Below are positions 6,760 to 14,992 of a stretch of DNA of 33,613 nucleotides, in pieces. Source of the DNA: Mucilaginibacter sp. UBA4741 (GTDB lineage Bacteria; Bacteroidota; Bacteroidia; Sphingobacteriales; Sphingobacteriaceae); NCBI GenBank assembly GCA_002403905.1, contig DHIR01000228.1, forward strand, positions 1 through 33,613. Direction: 5' to 3'. Positions within the stretch are counted from its first letter, which is position 1. The number at the start of each line of letters is the position of its first letter. Below the pieces are notes generated by a model. The model was not told the DNA's origin, did no database searches, and saw only the letters and a list, made by a program, of their open reading frames with translations. The position numbers were made by a program, and so were the translations under genes.

Positions 6760-8073
6760 ATGAGTGAAAAGACGATACTGGTTTGGTTTAGAAATGACTT
6801 ACGTATTCATGACAACGAAATACTGTTAGAGGCTGCACGCAAGGCCGATAAAATTTTACCCGTTTATTGTTTTGATCCCTACTATTTTAATATAGCAGCA
6901 GACGGTACGCCAAAAACCGGCGCGTTACGTGCACGGTTTTTATTAGAGTCAGTAGCCGATCTGCGTAAAAACCTGCAAGAATTGGGCGGCGAACTCATCA
7001 TTCGCATAGGTGATCCCGCAGAGATTTTGCCGCAACTGGCAGAGCAATATGCAGTAAACGAGGTTTACCATCACCGCGAGGTGGCTTACGAAGAGACTGA
7101 TATATCAGAAAAAGTTGAAACCGCACTTTGGAACTTGAAGCTTAATCTTAAACATTTCATCGGCCATACTTTATATCATAAAGAGGATTTGCCTTTCCCA
7201 ATAAAAGACATACCCGATAGCTTTGCCATCTTCAAGAAAAAAGTAGAGCGCGACAGTAATGTGCGCCCATGCATAGGTACTCCCGAAAAAATTATTACGC
7301 CCGAAATAACCGATGCCGGCGAACTGCCAACACTACAGCAATTGGGTTTAAATGAACCTGTTGATGATACGCGCGCACGGGTAAAATTTAAAGGTGGCGA
7401 AACCGAAGGCTTAAAGCGCTTAGAGGAATATTTTGCAAACAATAGCCAAATAGCTCCAACCAAGGGCCGTAACGGCGCGACGGTAGATCGTTCGTCAAAA
7501 TTGGCACCGTGGCTGGCGCTGGGCTGCATATCCATGCGGCAGGTATATTGGGCCGTGGTAAAACATGAGCAGGCCAACAACGTGCATAACACCGGCATGT
7601 TAGAGCTTGAATTGTTATGGCGCGATTACTTTAGGTTTATGTTTAAAAAGCATGGCAAGCAATACTTTACTACTGATGAGCAAGCCAAAAATACATCGCC
7701 CGAAAAACAAGCGATTTTTGAGAAATGGAAAACCGGAAATACCGGCATCCCATTTATTGATGCCAGTATGCATAAGCTAAACGCTACCGGTTACATCAGC
7801 AATTTTAGCAGGCAAATGGTGGCGGGCTATTTAGTACGCGACCTGGAAGTGGATTGGAAAAAAGGCGCCGCTTATTTCGAAGAGAAGCTGATAGATTATT
7901 CGCCGGCCAGCAATTGGGGCAATTGGGCATTTGTTGCCGGCCTGGGCCATGACCCGCGCGATAACAAGTATTTTAATATAGCCAAACAAGCTAGTGAGCT
8001 GGATATTAATAGCGAATTTATAAATATTTGGTTGGCAGAAGAGGCGAAATTTGGGCAGGTGGTTGCTGTTTAA
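6760..8073 (+). CDS. Cryptochrome DASH / deoxyribodipyrimidine photolyase
   Basis: 437-aa flavoprotein of the photolyase/cryptochrome family. The N-terminal alpha/beta domain starts ILVWFRNDLRIHDNE. DASH-type features follow: FDPYYF, KTGALRARFLLESVADLR, EVAYEE, TLYHKEDLPFP and IPDSFAIFKKKVE. The helical FAD domain has WLALGCIS, LLWRDYFRFM, GIPFIDASM and NWGNW (385-389), followed by GLGHDPRDNKYFN. CRY-DASH proteins repair cyclobutane dimers, mainly in single-stranded DNA, using light, FADH- and usually an MTHF antenna. The segment YISNFSRQ departs from the usual SNRGRQ motif. It is transcribed alone. Confidence 0.9.
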   Translation: MSEKTILVWFRNDLRIHDNEILLEAARKADKILPVYCFDPYYFNIAADGTPKTGALRARFLLESVADLRKNLQELGGELIIRIGDPAEILPQLAEQYAVNEVYHHREVAYEETDISEKVETALWNLKLNLKHFIGHTLYHKEDLPFPIKDIPDSFAIFKKKVERDSNVRPCIGTPEKIITPEITDAGELPTLQQLGLNEPVDDTRARVKFKGGETEGLKRLEEYFANNSQIAPTKGRNGATVDRSSKLAPWLALGCISMRQVYWAVVKHEQANNVHNTGMLELELLWRDYFRFMFKKHGKQYFTTDEQAKNTSPEKQAIFEKWKTGNTGIPFIDASMHKLNATGYISNFSRQMVAGYLVRDLEVDWKKGAAYFEEKLIDYSPASNWGNWAFVAGLGHDPRDNKYFNIAKQASELDINSEFINIWLAEEAKFGQVVAV

Positions 8074-8143
8074 CAGCCTATCACAGATTGTGATACCTCA
8101 AAAAAACATACAATAAAATGATACGCTCTGCGTCAATCCGTTG

Positions 8144-8151
8144 TATATTTG
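8144..8151 (+). promoter_or_regulatory. -7 promoter motif before the 33-codon ORF
   Basis: TATATTTG matches TAnnTTTG exactly, with only 4 nt between it and the ATG at 8156. If used, transcription would start at or very near that ATG, so the transcript would be almost leaderless. No clear -33 element. Confidence 0.35.
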
Positions 8152-8155
8152 ATAT

Positions 8156-8257
8156 ATGAATACCTTCGAACAATTTACAATAATCATTGGCCTCCTGGCG
8201 GTGCTTTTTGAAGGCTTTGGATACCTGCGCAATTTGGCGCACAAAATTTTACACTAA
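8156..8257 (+). CDS. Possible 33-aa hydrophobic small protein
   Basis: ATG-to-TAA frame of 33 codons: a polar start (MNTFEQF), a hydrophobic core TIIIGLLAVLFEGFGYL that could span or lie on a membrane, and a basic tail RNLAHKILH. It sits alone in the 342-nt gap between the photolyase and odhA, behind an exact -7 motif. I do not recognise it. It could be a small membrane protein or a chance ORF in an odhA-proximal transcript. The rest of this gap (8258-8384) holds T-runs and a loose GTTTTCCAC/GTGGAAAA pairing but no other gene. Confidence 0.4.
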   Translation: MNTFEQFTIIIGLLAVLFEGFGYLRNLAHKILH

Positions 8258-8384
8258 CAACCCTTTTTGCTAAGTTTTCCACCTATCTGTAGTAATGTGG
8301 CTTTTTTTGCCATTTAAGCGGTTTTTTGTGGAAAAAGTGGTAAATCATTTACAATTAAATTTAAAGTTTATAATACGTTATGCT

Positions 8385-8392
8385 TACTTTTG
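8385..8392 (+). promoter_or_regulatory. -7 promoter motif of odhA
   Basis: TACTTTTG matches TAnnTTTG exactly, 23 nt before the odhA ATG. The upstream DNA is AT-rich without an obvious -33 TTG. Probably the promoter of the odhA-odhB operon. Confidence 0.5.
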
Positions 8393-8415
8393 CATAATCT
8401 TTAAGATGGTTTACA

Positions 8416-11214
8416 ATGGATAGCCTCAATTATATAAATAACAACAACGCAGCTTTTATTGATTCTTTATACGAAGCCTATAAACAAGACCCTAATTCGG
8501 TTGAGTTTGGCTGGCAAAAATTTTTCGAAGGGTTTGATTTTGGGCGTGGAGCCCAGGCACCGGTAGTTAGTGCCGAAACACCTGAGCATTTTTTAAAAGA
8601 GATCAATGTATTAAACATGATCGATGGTTACCGGGGTAGGGGGCATTTGTTTGCCCAAACTAACCCGGTGCGCGAGCGTCGCCACTATTTCCCCGGTAAA
8701 GAGCTGGAAACTTTTGGTTTAGCCAAATCTGATCTGGATACTGTATTTAACGCAGGTGTTGAGTTGGGCATGGGCCCGTCTAAGTTGCGCGATATTGTGC
8801 AAATGCTGGAAGAAACTTATTGCGGCACCATAGGTACAGAATATCATTACATCCGTAACCCTATAAAGGTTAAATGGTTCCAGGACCGTATGGAGAGCCA
8901 GCGCAACAAGCCCAATTTTTCTGCAGATGAGAAAAAGCTGATGCTGCGTAAAGTTAGTGAGGCGGTTATTTTCGAAAACTTCTTGGGTACTAAATTTTTG
9001 GGTCAAAAACGTTTCTCGTTAGAAGGCGCCGAGGCTTTGATACCTGCAATGGATTCTGTTATCCAAAAAGGTGCAGCCCTGGGTATTGAAGAATTTACCA
9101 TTGGTATGGCGCATCGCGGGCGTTTAAACGTGTTAGCCAACATCATGAAAAAAACCTACAAAGAGATCTTCTCGGAGTTTGAAGGTAAAAACTATGATGA
9201 AGACTCGACCGCAGGCGGCGATGTTAAATATCACTTAGGTTTCTCTACCGATGTGGAAGCCGAAAACGGTAAAAAAGTACATTTAAGCCTTTGCCCAAAT
9301 CCATCGCACTTAGAAGCGGTTGACCCGGTTGTTGAAGGCCTAACCCGATCAAAAATTGATTTTAAATACAATGGCGATCATACCAAGATAGCCCCTATAT
9401 TGATACATGGTGATGCTTCTGTAGCGGGCCAGGGTATTGTGTACGAAGTTTTGCAGATGGAAAAACTGGATGGCTACCGCACAGGCGGCACCATACACCT
9501 GGTTATTAATAACCAGATAGGTTTTACCACCAACTTTGTTGATGCACGTTCAAGTACCTATTGTACAGATGTGGCAAAAACTGTTTTATCGCCGGTTTTC
9601 CATGTTAATGGTGATGATGTTGAAGCGCTGGCTTACGTAATAAATTTGGCTATGGAGTACCGTCAGATTTTCCATGACGATATATTTATAGATATATTAT
9701 GTTATCGCCGTTATGGCCATAATGAGGCTGATGAGCCTAAGTTTACCCAACCGGTATTATACAAAGCTATAGAAGCGCACCCTAACCCGCGCGAGGTCTA
9801 TTTAAGCAAACTAATGGCCGAAGGTGTTATCGATGATGCCGAAGTTAAAAAGATGGAGAAAGATTTCCGAGCGTTATTGCAGGAAGAGCTTAATGAATCA
9901 AAAGCCGAAGACAAATTTACAGAGTCTATACCCATGTTTGCAGGTGCCTGGAACGGATTGCATTTAGCAACCGAGCGCGATTTTAGCGCCCCTGTAAATA
10001 CCGCAGTACCTAAAGAAGAATTATTGGCTATCGGTAAAAAAATAACCGATCTGCCTAAAGATAAAGTGTTCTTTAAAAAGATAGAGAAACTGTTTGAAGA
10101 ACGCAGTAAAATGGTAAACAGCACCCAAACTTTTGATTGGGCCATGGGCGAGTTAATGGCTTATGGATCTTTATTAAAAGACGGGCACCCGGTACGTTTA
10201 AGTGGCGAGGATGTTAAACGCGGTACTTTTTCGCATCGCCACGCGGTATTAACGCTGGCCGATTCTGAAGAAGAATATACACCGTTGGATACTATCGGCG
10301 GCGAAAAGTTCAGCATCTATAACTCGTTATTATCAGAGTATGGTGTTTTAGGTTTTGAGTATGGCTACGCTTTGGCAAACCCTAATGCGCTGACTATATG
10401 GGAAGCACAGTTTGGCGATTTCTTTAACGGCGCACAAACCATAGTTGACCAATACATAGTAAGTGCCGAAACTAAATGGCAGCGTGGTAACGGTTTGGTA
10501 ATGTTATTGCCACACGGTTATGAAGGCCAGGGGCCTGAGCATTCGTCAGCACGTATTGAGCGTTTTATGGAGCTTTGCGCTGATAACAATATCCAGGTAA
10601 CTAATTGTACTACCCCGGCCAACTTCTTCCACGTATTGCGCCGCCAGATGTCCCGCGACTTCCGCAAGCCGCTAATCATATTTACACCAAAAAGCTTATT
10701 GCGTAACCCTAAATGTGTATCGCCTCTGGCTGATTTCACGGATGGAGTGTTTAAAGAAGTTATTGACGATACTTACGCGGATGCTAAAAAGGTTAAACGC
10801 GTATTATTCTGCTCGGGCAAGATCTATTATGATCTGTTAGAGAAACAACAAACTGATGAGCGTAAAGATGTCGCCATTGTTCGATTAGAGCAATTATATC
10901 CAACCCCGGTACAGCAGTTAGCTGCAATCAGGGCTAAATACAGCAAAGCGACTGACTTTATTTGGGTACAGGAAGAGCCGGAGAATATGGGCGCATGGCC
11001 TTATCTGTATCGTAAATCGCGTATAGAAGAAGCTTTGCGGTTTGATCTGATATCGCGTAACGAAAGCGCGAGTACGGCAACCGGTTTTGCTAAGCAACAC
11101 GCCGCGCAGCAATTGTACATTATATCAAAAGCATTCGAATCGCCGGCAGGCAAAAAAATAAAAGAAGCAGTTAAAGCGACAGCCGAAAAAATGGCAACTG
11201 CCGGAGCTGATTGA
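8416..11214 (+). CDS. odhA: 2-oxoglutarate dehydrogenase E1 component
   Basis: 932-aa thiamine-diphosphate enzyme that decarboxylates 2-oxoglutarate and passes the succinyl group to the lipoyl arm of E2 in the TCA cycle. Visible parts: the N-terminal E2-binding segment (SLYEAYKQDPNSVEFGWQKF, residues 17-36), GMAHRGRLN (230-238), the ThDP-binding region HGDASVAGQG (331-340) with NNQIGF (365-370), and the C-terminal transketolase-like half with HGYEGQGPEHSSAR (from about 700). The length is that of full E1o proteins. It is followed after 98 nt by odhB (E2); E3 (lpdA) lies at 18745. The known alternative, a MenD-like or KGD fusion, is excluded because there is no fused E2 domain. Confidence 0.97.
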   Translation: MDSLNYINNNNAAFIDSLYEAYKQDPNSVEFGWQKFFEGFDFGRGAQAPVVSAETPEHFLKEINVLNMIDGYRGRGHLFAQTNPVRERRHYFPGKELETFGLAKSDLDTVFNAGVELGMGPSKLRDIVQMLEETYCGTIGTEYHYIRNPIKVKWFQDRMESQRNKPNFSADEKKLMLRKVSEAVIFENFLGTKFLGQKRFSLEGAEALIPAMDSVIQKGAALGIEEFTIGMAHRGRLNVLANIMKKTYKEIFSEFEGKNYDEDSTAGGDVKYHLGFSTDVEAENGKKVHLSLCPNPSHLEAVDPVVEGLTRSKIDFKYNGDHTKIAPILIHGDASVAGQGIVYEVLQMEKLDGYRTGGTIHLVINNQIGFTTNFVDARSSTYCTDVAKTVLSPVFHVNGDDVEALAYVINLAMEYRQIFHDDIFIDILCYRRYGHNEADEPKFTQPVLYKAIEAHPNPREVYLSKLMAEGVIDDAEVKKMEKDFRALLQEELNESKAEDKFTESIPMFAGAWNGLHLATERDFSAPVNTAVPKEELLAIGKKITDLPKDKVFFKKIEKLFEERSKMVNSTQTFDWAMGELMAYGSLLKDGHPVRLSGEDVKRGTFSHRHAVLTLADSEEEYTPLDTIGGEKFSIYNSLLSEYGVLGFEYGYALANPNALTIWEAQFGDFFNGAQTIVDQYIVSAETKWQRGNGLVMLLPHGYEGQGPEHSSARIERFMELCADNNIQVTNCTTPANFFHVLRRQMSRDFRKPLIIFTPKSLLRNPKCVSPLADFTDGVFKEVIDDTYADAKKVKRVLFCSGKIYYDLLEKQQTDERKDVAIVRLEQLYPTPVQQLAAIRAKYSKATDFIWVQEEPENMGAWPYLYRKSRIEEALRFDLISRNESASTATGFAKQHAAQQLYIISKAFESPAGKKIKEAVKATAEKMATAGAD

Positions 11215-11217
11215 TAA

Positions 11218-11302
11218 GTTATACGTTTGACGTGGTACGTTTTACGTATAAGCGGCAATAATTAAAATACCCACGTATAACGTAAAACGTAATACGTACA
11301 AC
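11218..11302. repeat. ACGT-rich inverted repeat between odhA and odhB
   Basis: An imperfect inverted repeat fills the 98-nt intercistronic gap. The left arm (11218-11250) contains TACGTTTTACGTATA, and the right arm (11273-11302) contains ACGTATAACGTAAAACGTAA. The arms pair with small insertions. It may be a transcript-processing or attenuation hairpin, or a mobile palindromic repeat. Confidence 0.65.
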
Positions 11303-11312
11303 CTAATAAAAA

Positions 11313-12548
11313 ATGAGTTTAGAAATCAAAGTCCCGCCGGTAGGCGAATCAATTACAGAAGTAACGTTATCAAGCTGGTTAAAAAAAGACGGCGATACCG
11401 TAGCGATGGATGAAGCCATTGCCGAACTGGAATCTGATAAAGCTACTTTTGAGCTTACTGCCGAAAAAGCGGGCGTATTAAAAACAATAGCTAAAGAAGG
11501 CGATGTATTAGCCATTGGCGCTGTTGTTTGCAGCATTGAAGAGGGTGGGGCCGCAGCGCCTGCACCTAAAGCCGAAGCTGCCCCAACTGCAAAAGCAGAA
11601 GCCGCACCGGTTGCTGCCGCTGCCGAAAAAGGTGCTACTTATGCATCGGGCACACCATCGCCTGCTGCTGCTAAAATATTGGCTGAAAAAGGCGTTGAAG
11701 CTACTGCCATAAGTGGTACGGGCGTTAACGGACGTATAACCAAAGAAGATGCACTATCAATTGATAAGGTATCAGAAAACCCGCAAACAGCGAAGGCTGC
11801 TGCACCTGCTCCGACCCCAGTACCTGCTGCCCCGGTAAAAGCCGGCGAAAGAAGCGAGCGCCGCGAAAAAATGTCGCCGTTGCGTAAAACAGTTGCCAAA
11901 CGTTTGGTTACCGTTAAAAACGAAACTGCCATGCTAACTACTTTTAACGAAGTAGATATGTCGCCAATAATGGAGATCCGCAGTAAATACAAAGATAAAT
12001 TTAAAGAGAAATACGGTGTTGGTTTAGGCTTTATGTCGTTCTTTACCAAAGCCGTAACCGAAGCGTTGAAAGATTGGCCCGCTGTTGGCGCACGTTTGGA
12101 AGGCGAAGAAGTGGTATACAGCAACTTTGCTGATATCTCTATCGCCGTATCTGCACCAAAAGGTTTGGTAGTACCGGTTATCCGCAACGCGGATACCATG
12201 AGCCTTGCCGAAATTGAAAAAGCGGTAGTAACACTTGCAGGCAAGGCCCGTGATAGCAAACTATCATTAGAAGAAATGACCGGCGGAACATTCACTATCA
12301 CCAACGGTGGTGTGTTTGGTTCTATGCTGTCAACACCTATAATTAACTCGCCGCAATCGGCTATATTGGGTATGCACAACATTATTGAGCGCCCGGTAGC
12401 GGTAAACGGCCAGGTAGTTATCCGCCCTATGATGTACGTTGCCTTATCATACGATCACCGTATTGTTGATGGCCGTGAGTCGGTAAGCTTTTTAGTAAGG
12501 GTTAAACAGTTGCTGGAAGATCCGGCGAGATTGTTGCTGGGCGTATAA
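11313..12548 (+). CDS. odhB: 2-oxoglutarate dehydrogenase E2, dihydrolipoamide succinyltransferase
   Basis: 411-aa E2 core of the 2-oxoglutarate dehydrogenase complex; it transfers succinyl from lipoyl to CoA. The lipoyl domain has modified K43 in [10 protein letters not shown]. An Ala/Pro-rich linker (about 77-110) leads to the peripheral subunit-binding domain ([20 protein letters not shown]...GRITKEDAL), then a second Ala/Pro linker and the catalytic domain ending in [10 protein letters not shown] with catalytic H382 and D386. The [20 protein letters not shown] start and single lipoyl domain fit succinyl- rather than acetyltransferases. It forms an operon with odhA. Confidence 0.97.
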   Translation: MSLEIKVPPVGESITEVTLSSWLKKDGDTVAMDEAIAELESDKATFELTAEKAGVLKTIAKEGDVLAIGAVVCSIEEGGAAAPAPKAEAAPTAKAEAAPVAAAAEKGATYASGTPSPAAAKILAEKGVEATAISGTGVNGRITKEDALSIDKVSENPQTAKAAAPAPTPVPAAPVKAGERSERREKMSPLRKTVAKRLVTVKNETAMLTTFNEVDMSPIMEIRSKYKDKFKEKYGVGLGFMSFFTKAVTEALKDWPAVGARLEGEEVVYSNFADISIAVSAPKGLVVPVIRNADTMSLAEIEKAVVTLAGKARDSKLSLEEMTGGTFTITNGGVFGSMLSTPIINSPQSAILGMHNIIERPVAVNGQVVIRPMMYVALSYDHRIVDGRESVSFLVRVKQLLEDPARLLLGV

Positions 12549-12600
12549 GCCCCCTCTAATCCGATAGCTATCGGCTCTCCCCCGGTAGGGGAGACTTTTA
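12549..12600 (-). repeat. Palindromic repeat, family A, half copy carrying an inserted palindrome
   Basis: Reverse complement of the right half of the repeats at 1-74 and 1320-1400, starting one base after the odhB stop. Copies 1 and 2 read CCCCCTCTAAATCTCCCCCG on this strand. Here the AA is followed by an extra 14-bp perfect palindrome CCGATAGCTATCGG (12561-12574) before CTCTCCCCCGGTAGGGGAG. The second hairpin arm is absent. Confidence 0.85.
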
Positions 12601-12611
12601 ACATAATACAG

Positions 12612-12631
12612 AGGCTCGATTTATCGGGCCT
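12612..12631 (+). terminator. Possible terminator downstream of odhB
   Basis: AGGCTCGAT and ATCGGGCCT pair with one G-U, followed by TTGCTGTT. The loop is short and the T-run is poor. Together with neighbouring repeats it could end odhAB transcription. Confidence 0.35.
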
Positions 12632-12651
12632 TTGCTGTTATAAACTAATTT

Positions 12652-12715
12652 GTCATTGGAGCGTAGCGCGGCAATCGCGAACTTTGCAGCGTGCGATTGC
12701 TTCGTTCCGCAATGA
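12652..12715. repeat. Snap-back repeat, family C (GTCATTG...GCAATCGC)
   Basis: A left arm GTCATTGGAGCGTAGCGCGG continuing to GCAATCGC (12652-12678) pairs with GCGATTGCTTCGTTCCGCAA ending in TGA (12693-12715). It has the same layout as family B (GTCATT at the outer tip) but a different stem. It lies between the convergent odhB and DinB genes. The GTCATTGCGAG...GAAGCAATC type is common as dispersed DNA in many bacteria. Confidence 0.7.
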
Positions 12716-12731
12716 AAAAAAATGCAGGACC

Positions 12732-13187
12732 TTATATCGCTCGTTTCAAAGCAAAAATATATCCCATATGAAATCCTTCATGAAACGGCAAGAATGCAAC
12801 TGCTTCTTGTATATTACTTAATTCGGCGCCATAGCGTGTTGTCCAGGGAGTATAGTTAGGGAAAAGGTTATTAGCAAGATCAATCTCCAATTGGTCAATG
12901 GTTGAAATAAATAACCCTTTTATATTTTCAAGGTCGCTTTCATCAAAAAAGCGCTCGGGTTTGGTTTCTGGTCTAAAAGTATTCCAAAATTCATCGTAAA
13001 TAATGGTGGTTACTCCCGCGCGCTTATAGCAAACGCCCTGTTGCGCAGCCACCATATGGCCAAGGTTCCATATAATGTTGTTGTTAAAGCCTGCTGGTAT
13101 TTTATTTAACTGTTCAATGTTTAATCCCTCAATTGCTTCGAGAACACGCAGCCTGGGCATTTTTATAATTTCAATTGCTTTGGTCAT
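12732..13187 (-). CDS. DinB-family protein
   Basis: 151-aa four-helix-bundle protein with the DinB metal triad: H44 in IIWNLGHMVAAQQ, and H136 and H140 in PFHEGFHMGYI. Such proteins bind Zn or Ni and include thiol transferases and damage-inducible proteins of unknown activity. The sequence is unlike the YfiT-type member at 3561-4094, so the two are distant paralogues. It ends in a short FALKRAI tail. Transcribed alone, divergently from the glycosyltransferase, with an 80-nt shared upstream region. Confidence 0.85.
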   Translation of the reverse strand: MTKAIEIIKMPRLRVLEAIEGLNIEQLNKIPAGFNNNIIWNLGHMVAAQQGVCYKRAGVTTIIYDEFWNTFRPETKPERFFDESDLENIKGLFISTIDQLEIDLANNLFPNYTPWTTRYGAELSNIQEAVAFLPFHEGFHMGYIFALKRAI

Positions 13188-13236
13188 GATTTAAAATTTC
13201 GGCTAATTTATGATTATCCACTTAAATACATTTATA

Positions 13237-13244
13237 TACATTTG
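13237..13244 (+). promoter_or_regulatory. -7 promoter motif of the GT39 operon
   Basis: TACATTTG matches TAnnTTTG exactly, 23 nt before the ATG at 13268, in an AT-rich stretch. No clear -33 element. Confidence 0.45.
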
Positions 13245-13267
13245 CGTAAATGAATTAAGCCGCTTAA

Positions 13268-14983
13268 ATGTCTATATCGCCTGCACAAAAATTAGAACAA
13301 ACTGACAAACCCATCTGGTATTTTTTGTTGGCCTGGACTATTTTAAACATCGTACAGGCCTACACCCTCGAGCTGCATGCCGATGAGGCGTACTACTGGA
13401 TGTATTCCAGATTTTTAGACTGGGGCTATTTTGACCATCCGCCCATGGTGGCGCTGTTTATCCGCATCGGCGATAGCTTAATGCATAACGAATTGGGGTT
13501 GCGGCTCATCACCGTAATAACCAGCAGCGCGTCCATCTATATATTATGGCTCACGCTTAAAAGATACGCGGTTAATGTATGGGCGTTTATACTGGTAGTA
13601 TCGGGCACGCTTATATTTCATATTTATGGCTTTACCACCACACCTGATGCGCCGTTGTTTTTCTTTGCGGTGCTGTTCTACTACTTTTATCAGCGCTATA
13701 TTGATGAGGATAAATGGTCGCTTGCCATAATATTGGGGGTGATCATTGCCTGCATGTTGTATAGTAAATATCATGCGGTATTGCTGGTAGCATTTACGGT
13801 AGTTAGTAACATTAAACTATTAAAACGCCCATCATTTTATGCTATTGCGATATTGGCGGTTGCACTATACATCCCGCATATTTTATGGCAGATAGATCAT
13901 GATTTCCCATCGGTAAATTACCATTTGTACGAACGCGCGGTAAAGATCTATAATCCCGAGAATAGCTATTTATACATCCCCGGTCAGTTGTTAATGGCGG
14001 GGCCGTTAATTGGGTGGTTCTTGTTCTATTCCGCTTTCAGCATAAAAATTAAAGATGCGTTTATACGGTGCCTACTGGTAAACTCCATAGGTACATTTGC
14101 ATTCATTTTCCTTACCACCTTTAGAGGCGAGGCACAACCGCACTGGACATTGATAGCCTTCGCGCCGTTAATTATGCTGGTGCTTATCCGTTTTAACCAA
14201 TGGGGCAGTATCCCTAAGTGGTTTAATACGGTTGCGATAATTAACATCATACTAATTGTCGCTTTACGTTTGGGCATGGTGTTTTCGGTGCCTATTGTTA
14301 CCCGCATAGGGCAGATAAAAAGTTATTACGGCTTTAAGGAATGGGCGCAGACAGTAAAGCAAAAGGCTGGCAATAACTTTGTTATTATGGACGATGGTTT
14401 CCAGAACCCGGCTAAGTATAATTACTATACCAATAGTCTGAAAGCATTCTCGTACGACTCGCGCTATTACCGACATACCCAGTTTGATATATGGCCAATT
14501 GAGGACCAGATGCAGCACCAGCGCGCTTACCATTTAATTGATTCGGCTCTGAGCTTTGTTACGGATACTATAAACACCAAAGCCGGTAAATGGTATGCGG
14601 CATGGATTGATGATGTGCGTACTTATCAAAAAATACAAATCGTTGCTAATATCAGCAGCTTAAAATTACATGTCGGTGAAGAAGCTCCTATTGATTTAGC
14701 CATCACAAATCCATATCCTTACAGCGTGGATTTTAGTAATAAAAACACAAAGTACCAGGTAATACTGGCAGCCGTGTTTTTTAAGAGCGATGGGTTGATA
14801 TTTGCGCGAAAAAGCGGCGATAATTTTAATAACATAACGTTAAAGCCCGGCCAAAGCACCCATTATACTTTTTACCTGGTAGGCCCCCGCAAAAAAGGAA
14901 AGTACGAGATGATGTTTTCTATACGTACACAACCTTTTGAAGGGAGCAAGAATAGCAAGATTATTAGTCTTGCAGTAAATTAA
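13268..14983 (+). CDS. Glycosyltransferase family 39 (PMT/ArnT-like) integral membrane protein
   Basis: 571-aa GT-C fold enzyme that probably transfers a sugar from a polyprenyl-phosphate donor on the periplasmic side of the inner membrane. After the first helix comes the catalytic loop ELHADEAYYW with the D39-E40 pair, then WGYFDHPPM (D56). About ten hydrophobic segments follow up to residue ~345. From about 455 the protein is polar and strand-rich (KLHVGEEAPIDLAITNPYPY...), which suggests a C-terminal beta-sandwich. The acceptor (lipid A, protein or other glycan) cannot be told. It is followed after 9 nt by an exported beta-rich protein. Confidence 0.88.
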   Translation: MSISPAQKLEQTDKPIWYFLLAWTILNIVQAYTLELHADEAYYWMYSRFLDWGYFDHPPMVALFIRIGDSLMHNELGLRLITVITSSASIYILWLTLKRYAVNVWAFILVVSGTLIFHIYGFTTTPDAPLFFFAVLFYYFYQRYIDEDKWSLAIILGVIIACMLYSKYHAVLLVAFTVVSNIKLLKRPSFYAIAILAVALYIPHILWQIDHDFPSVNYHLYERAVKIYNPENSYLYIPGQLLMAGPLIGWFLFYSAFSIKIKDAFIRCLLVNSIGTFAFIFLTTFRGEAQPHWTLIAFAPLIMLVLIRFNQWGSIPKWFNTVAIINIILIVALRLGMVFSVPIVTRIGQIKSYYGFKEWAQTVKQKAGNNFVIMDDGFQNPAKYNYYTNSLKAFSYDSRYYRHTQFDIWPIEDQMQHQRAYHLIDSALSFVTDTINTKAGKWYAAWIDDVRTYQKIQIVANISSLKLHVGEEAPIDLAITNPYPYSVDFSNKNTKYQVILAAVFFKSDGLIFARKSGDNFNNITLKPGQSTHYTFYLVGPRKKGKYEMMFSIRTQPFEGSKNSKIISLAVN

Positions 14984-14992
14984 AATTGATCT

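Noticed and set aside
7176..7598. Minus-strand 140-codon frame within the photolyase gene
   Set aside because: Antisense shadow of conserved photolyase motifs; no start context and no domain.
11639..12382. Long minus-strand open frame across odhB (247 codons)
   Set aside because: It is the antisense of a fully supported E2 gene with clear motifs. Its product is Ser/Thr/Pro-rich without domain character, as expected from a shadow frame.
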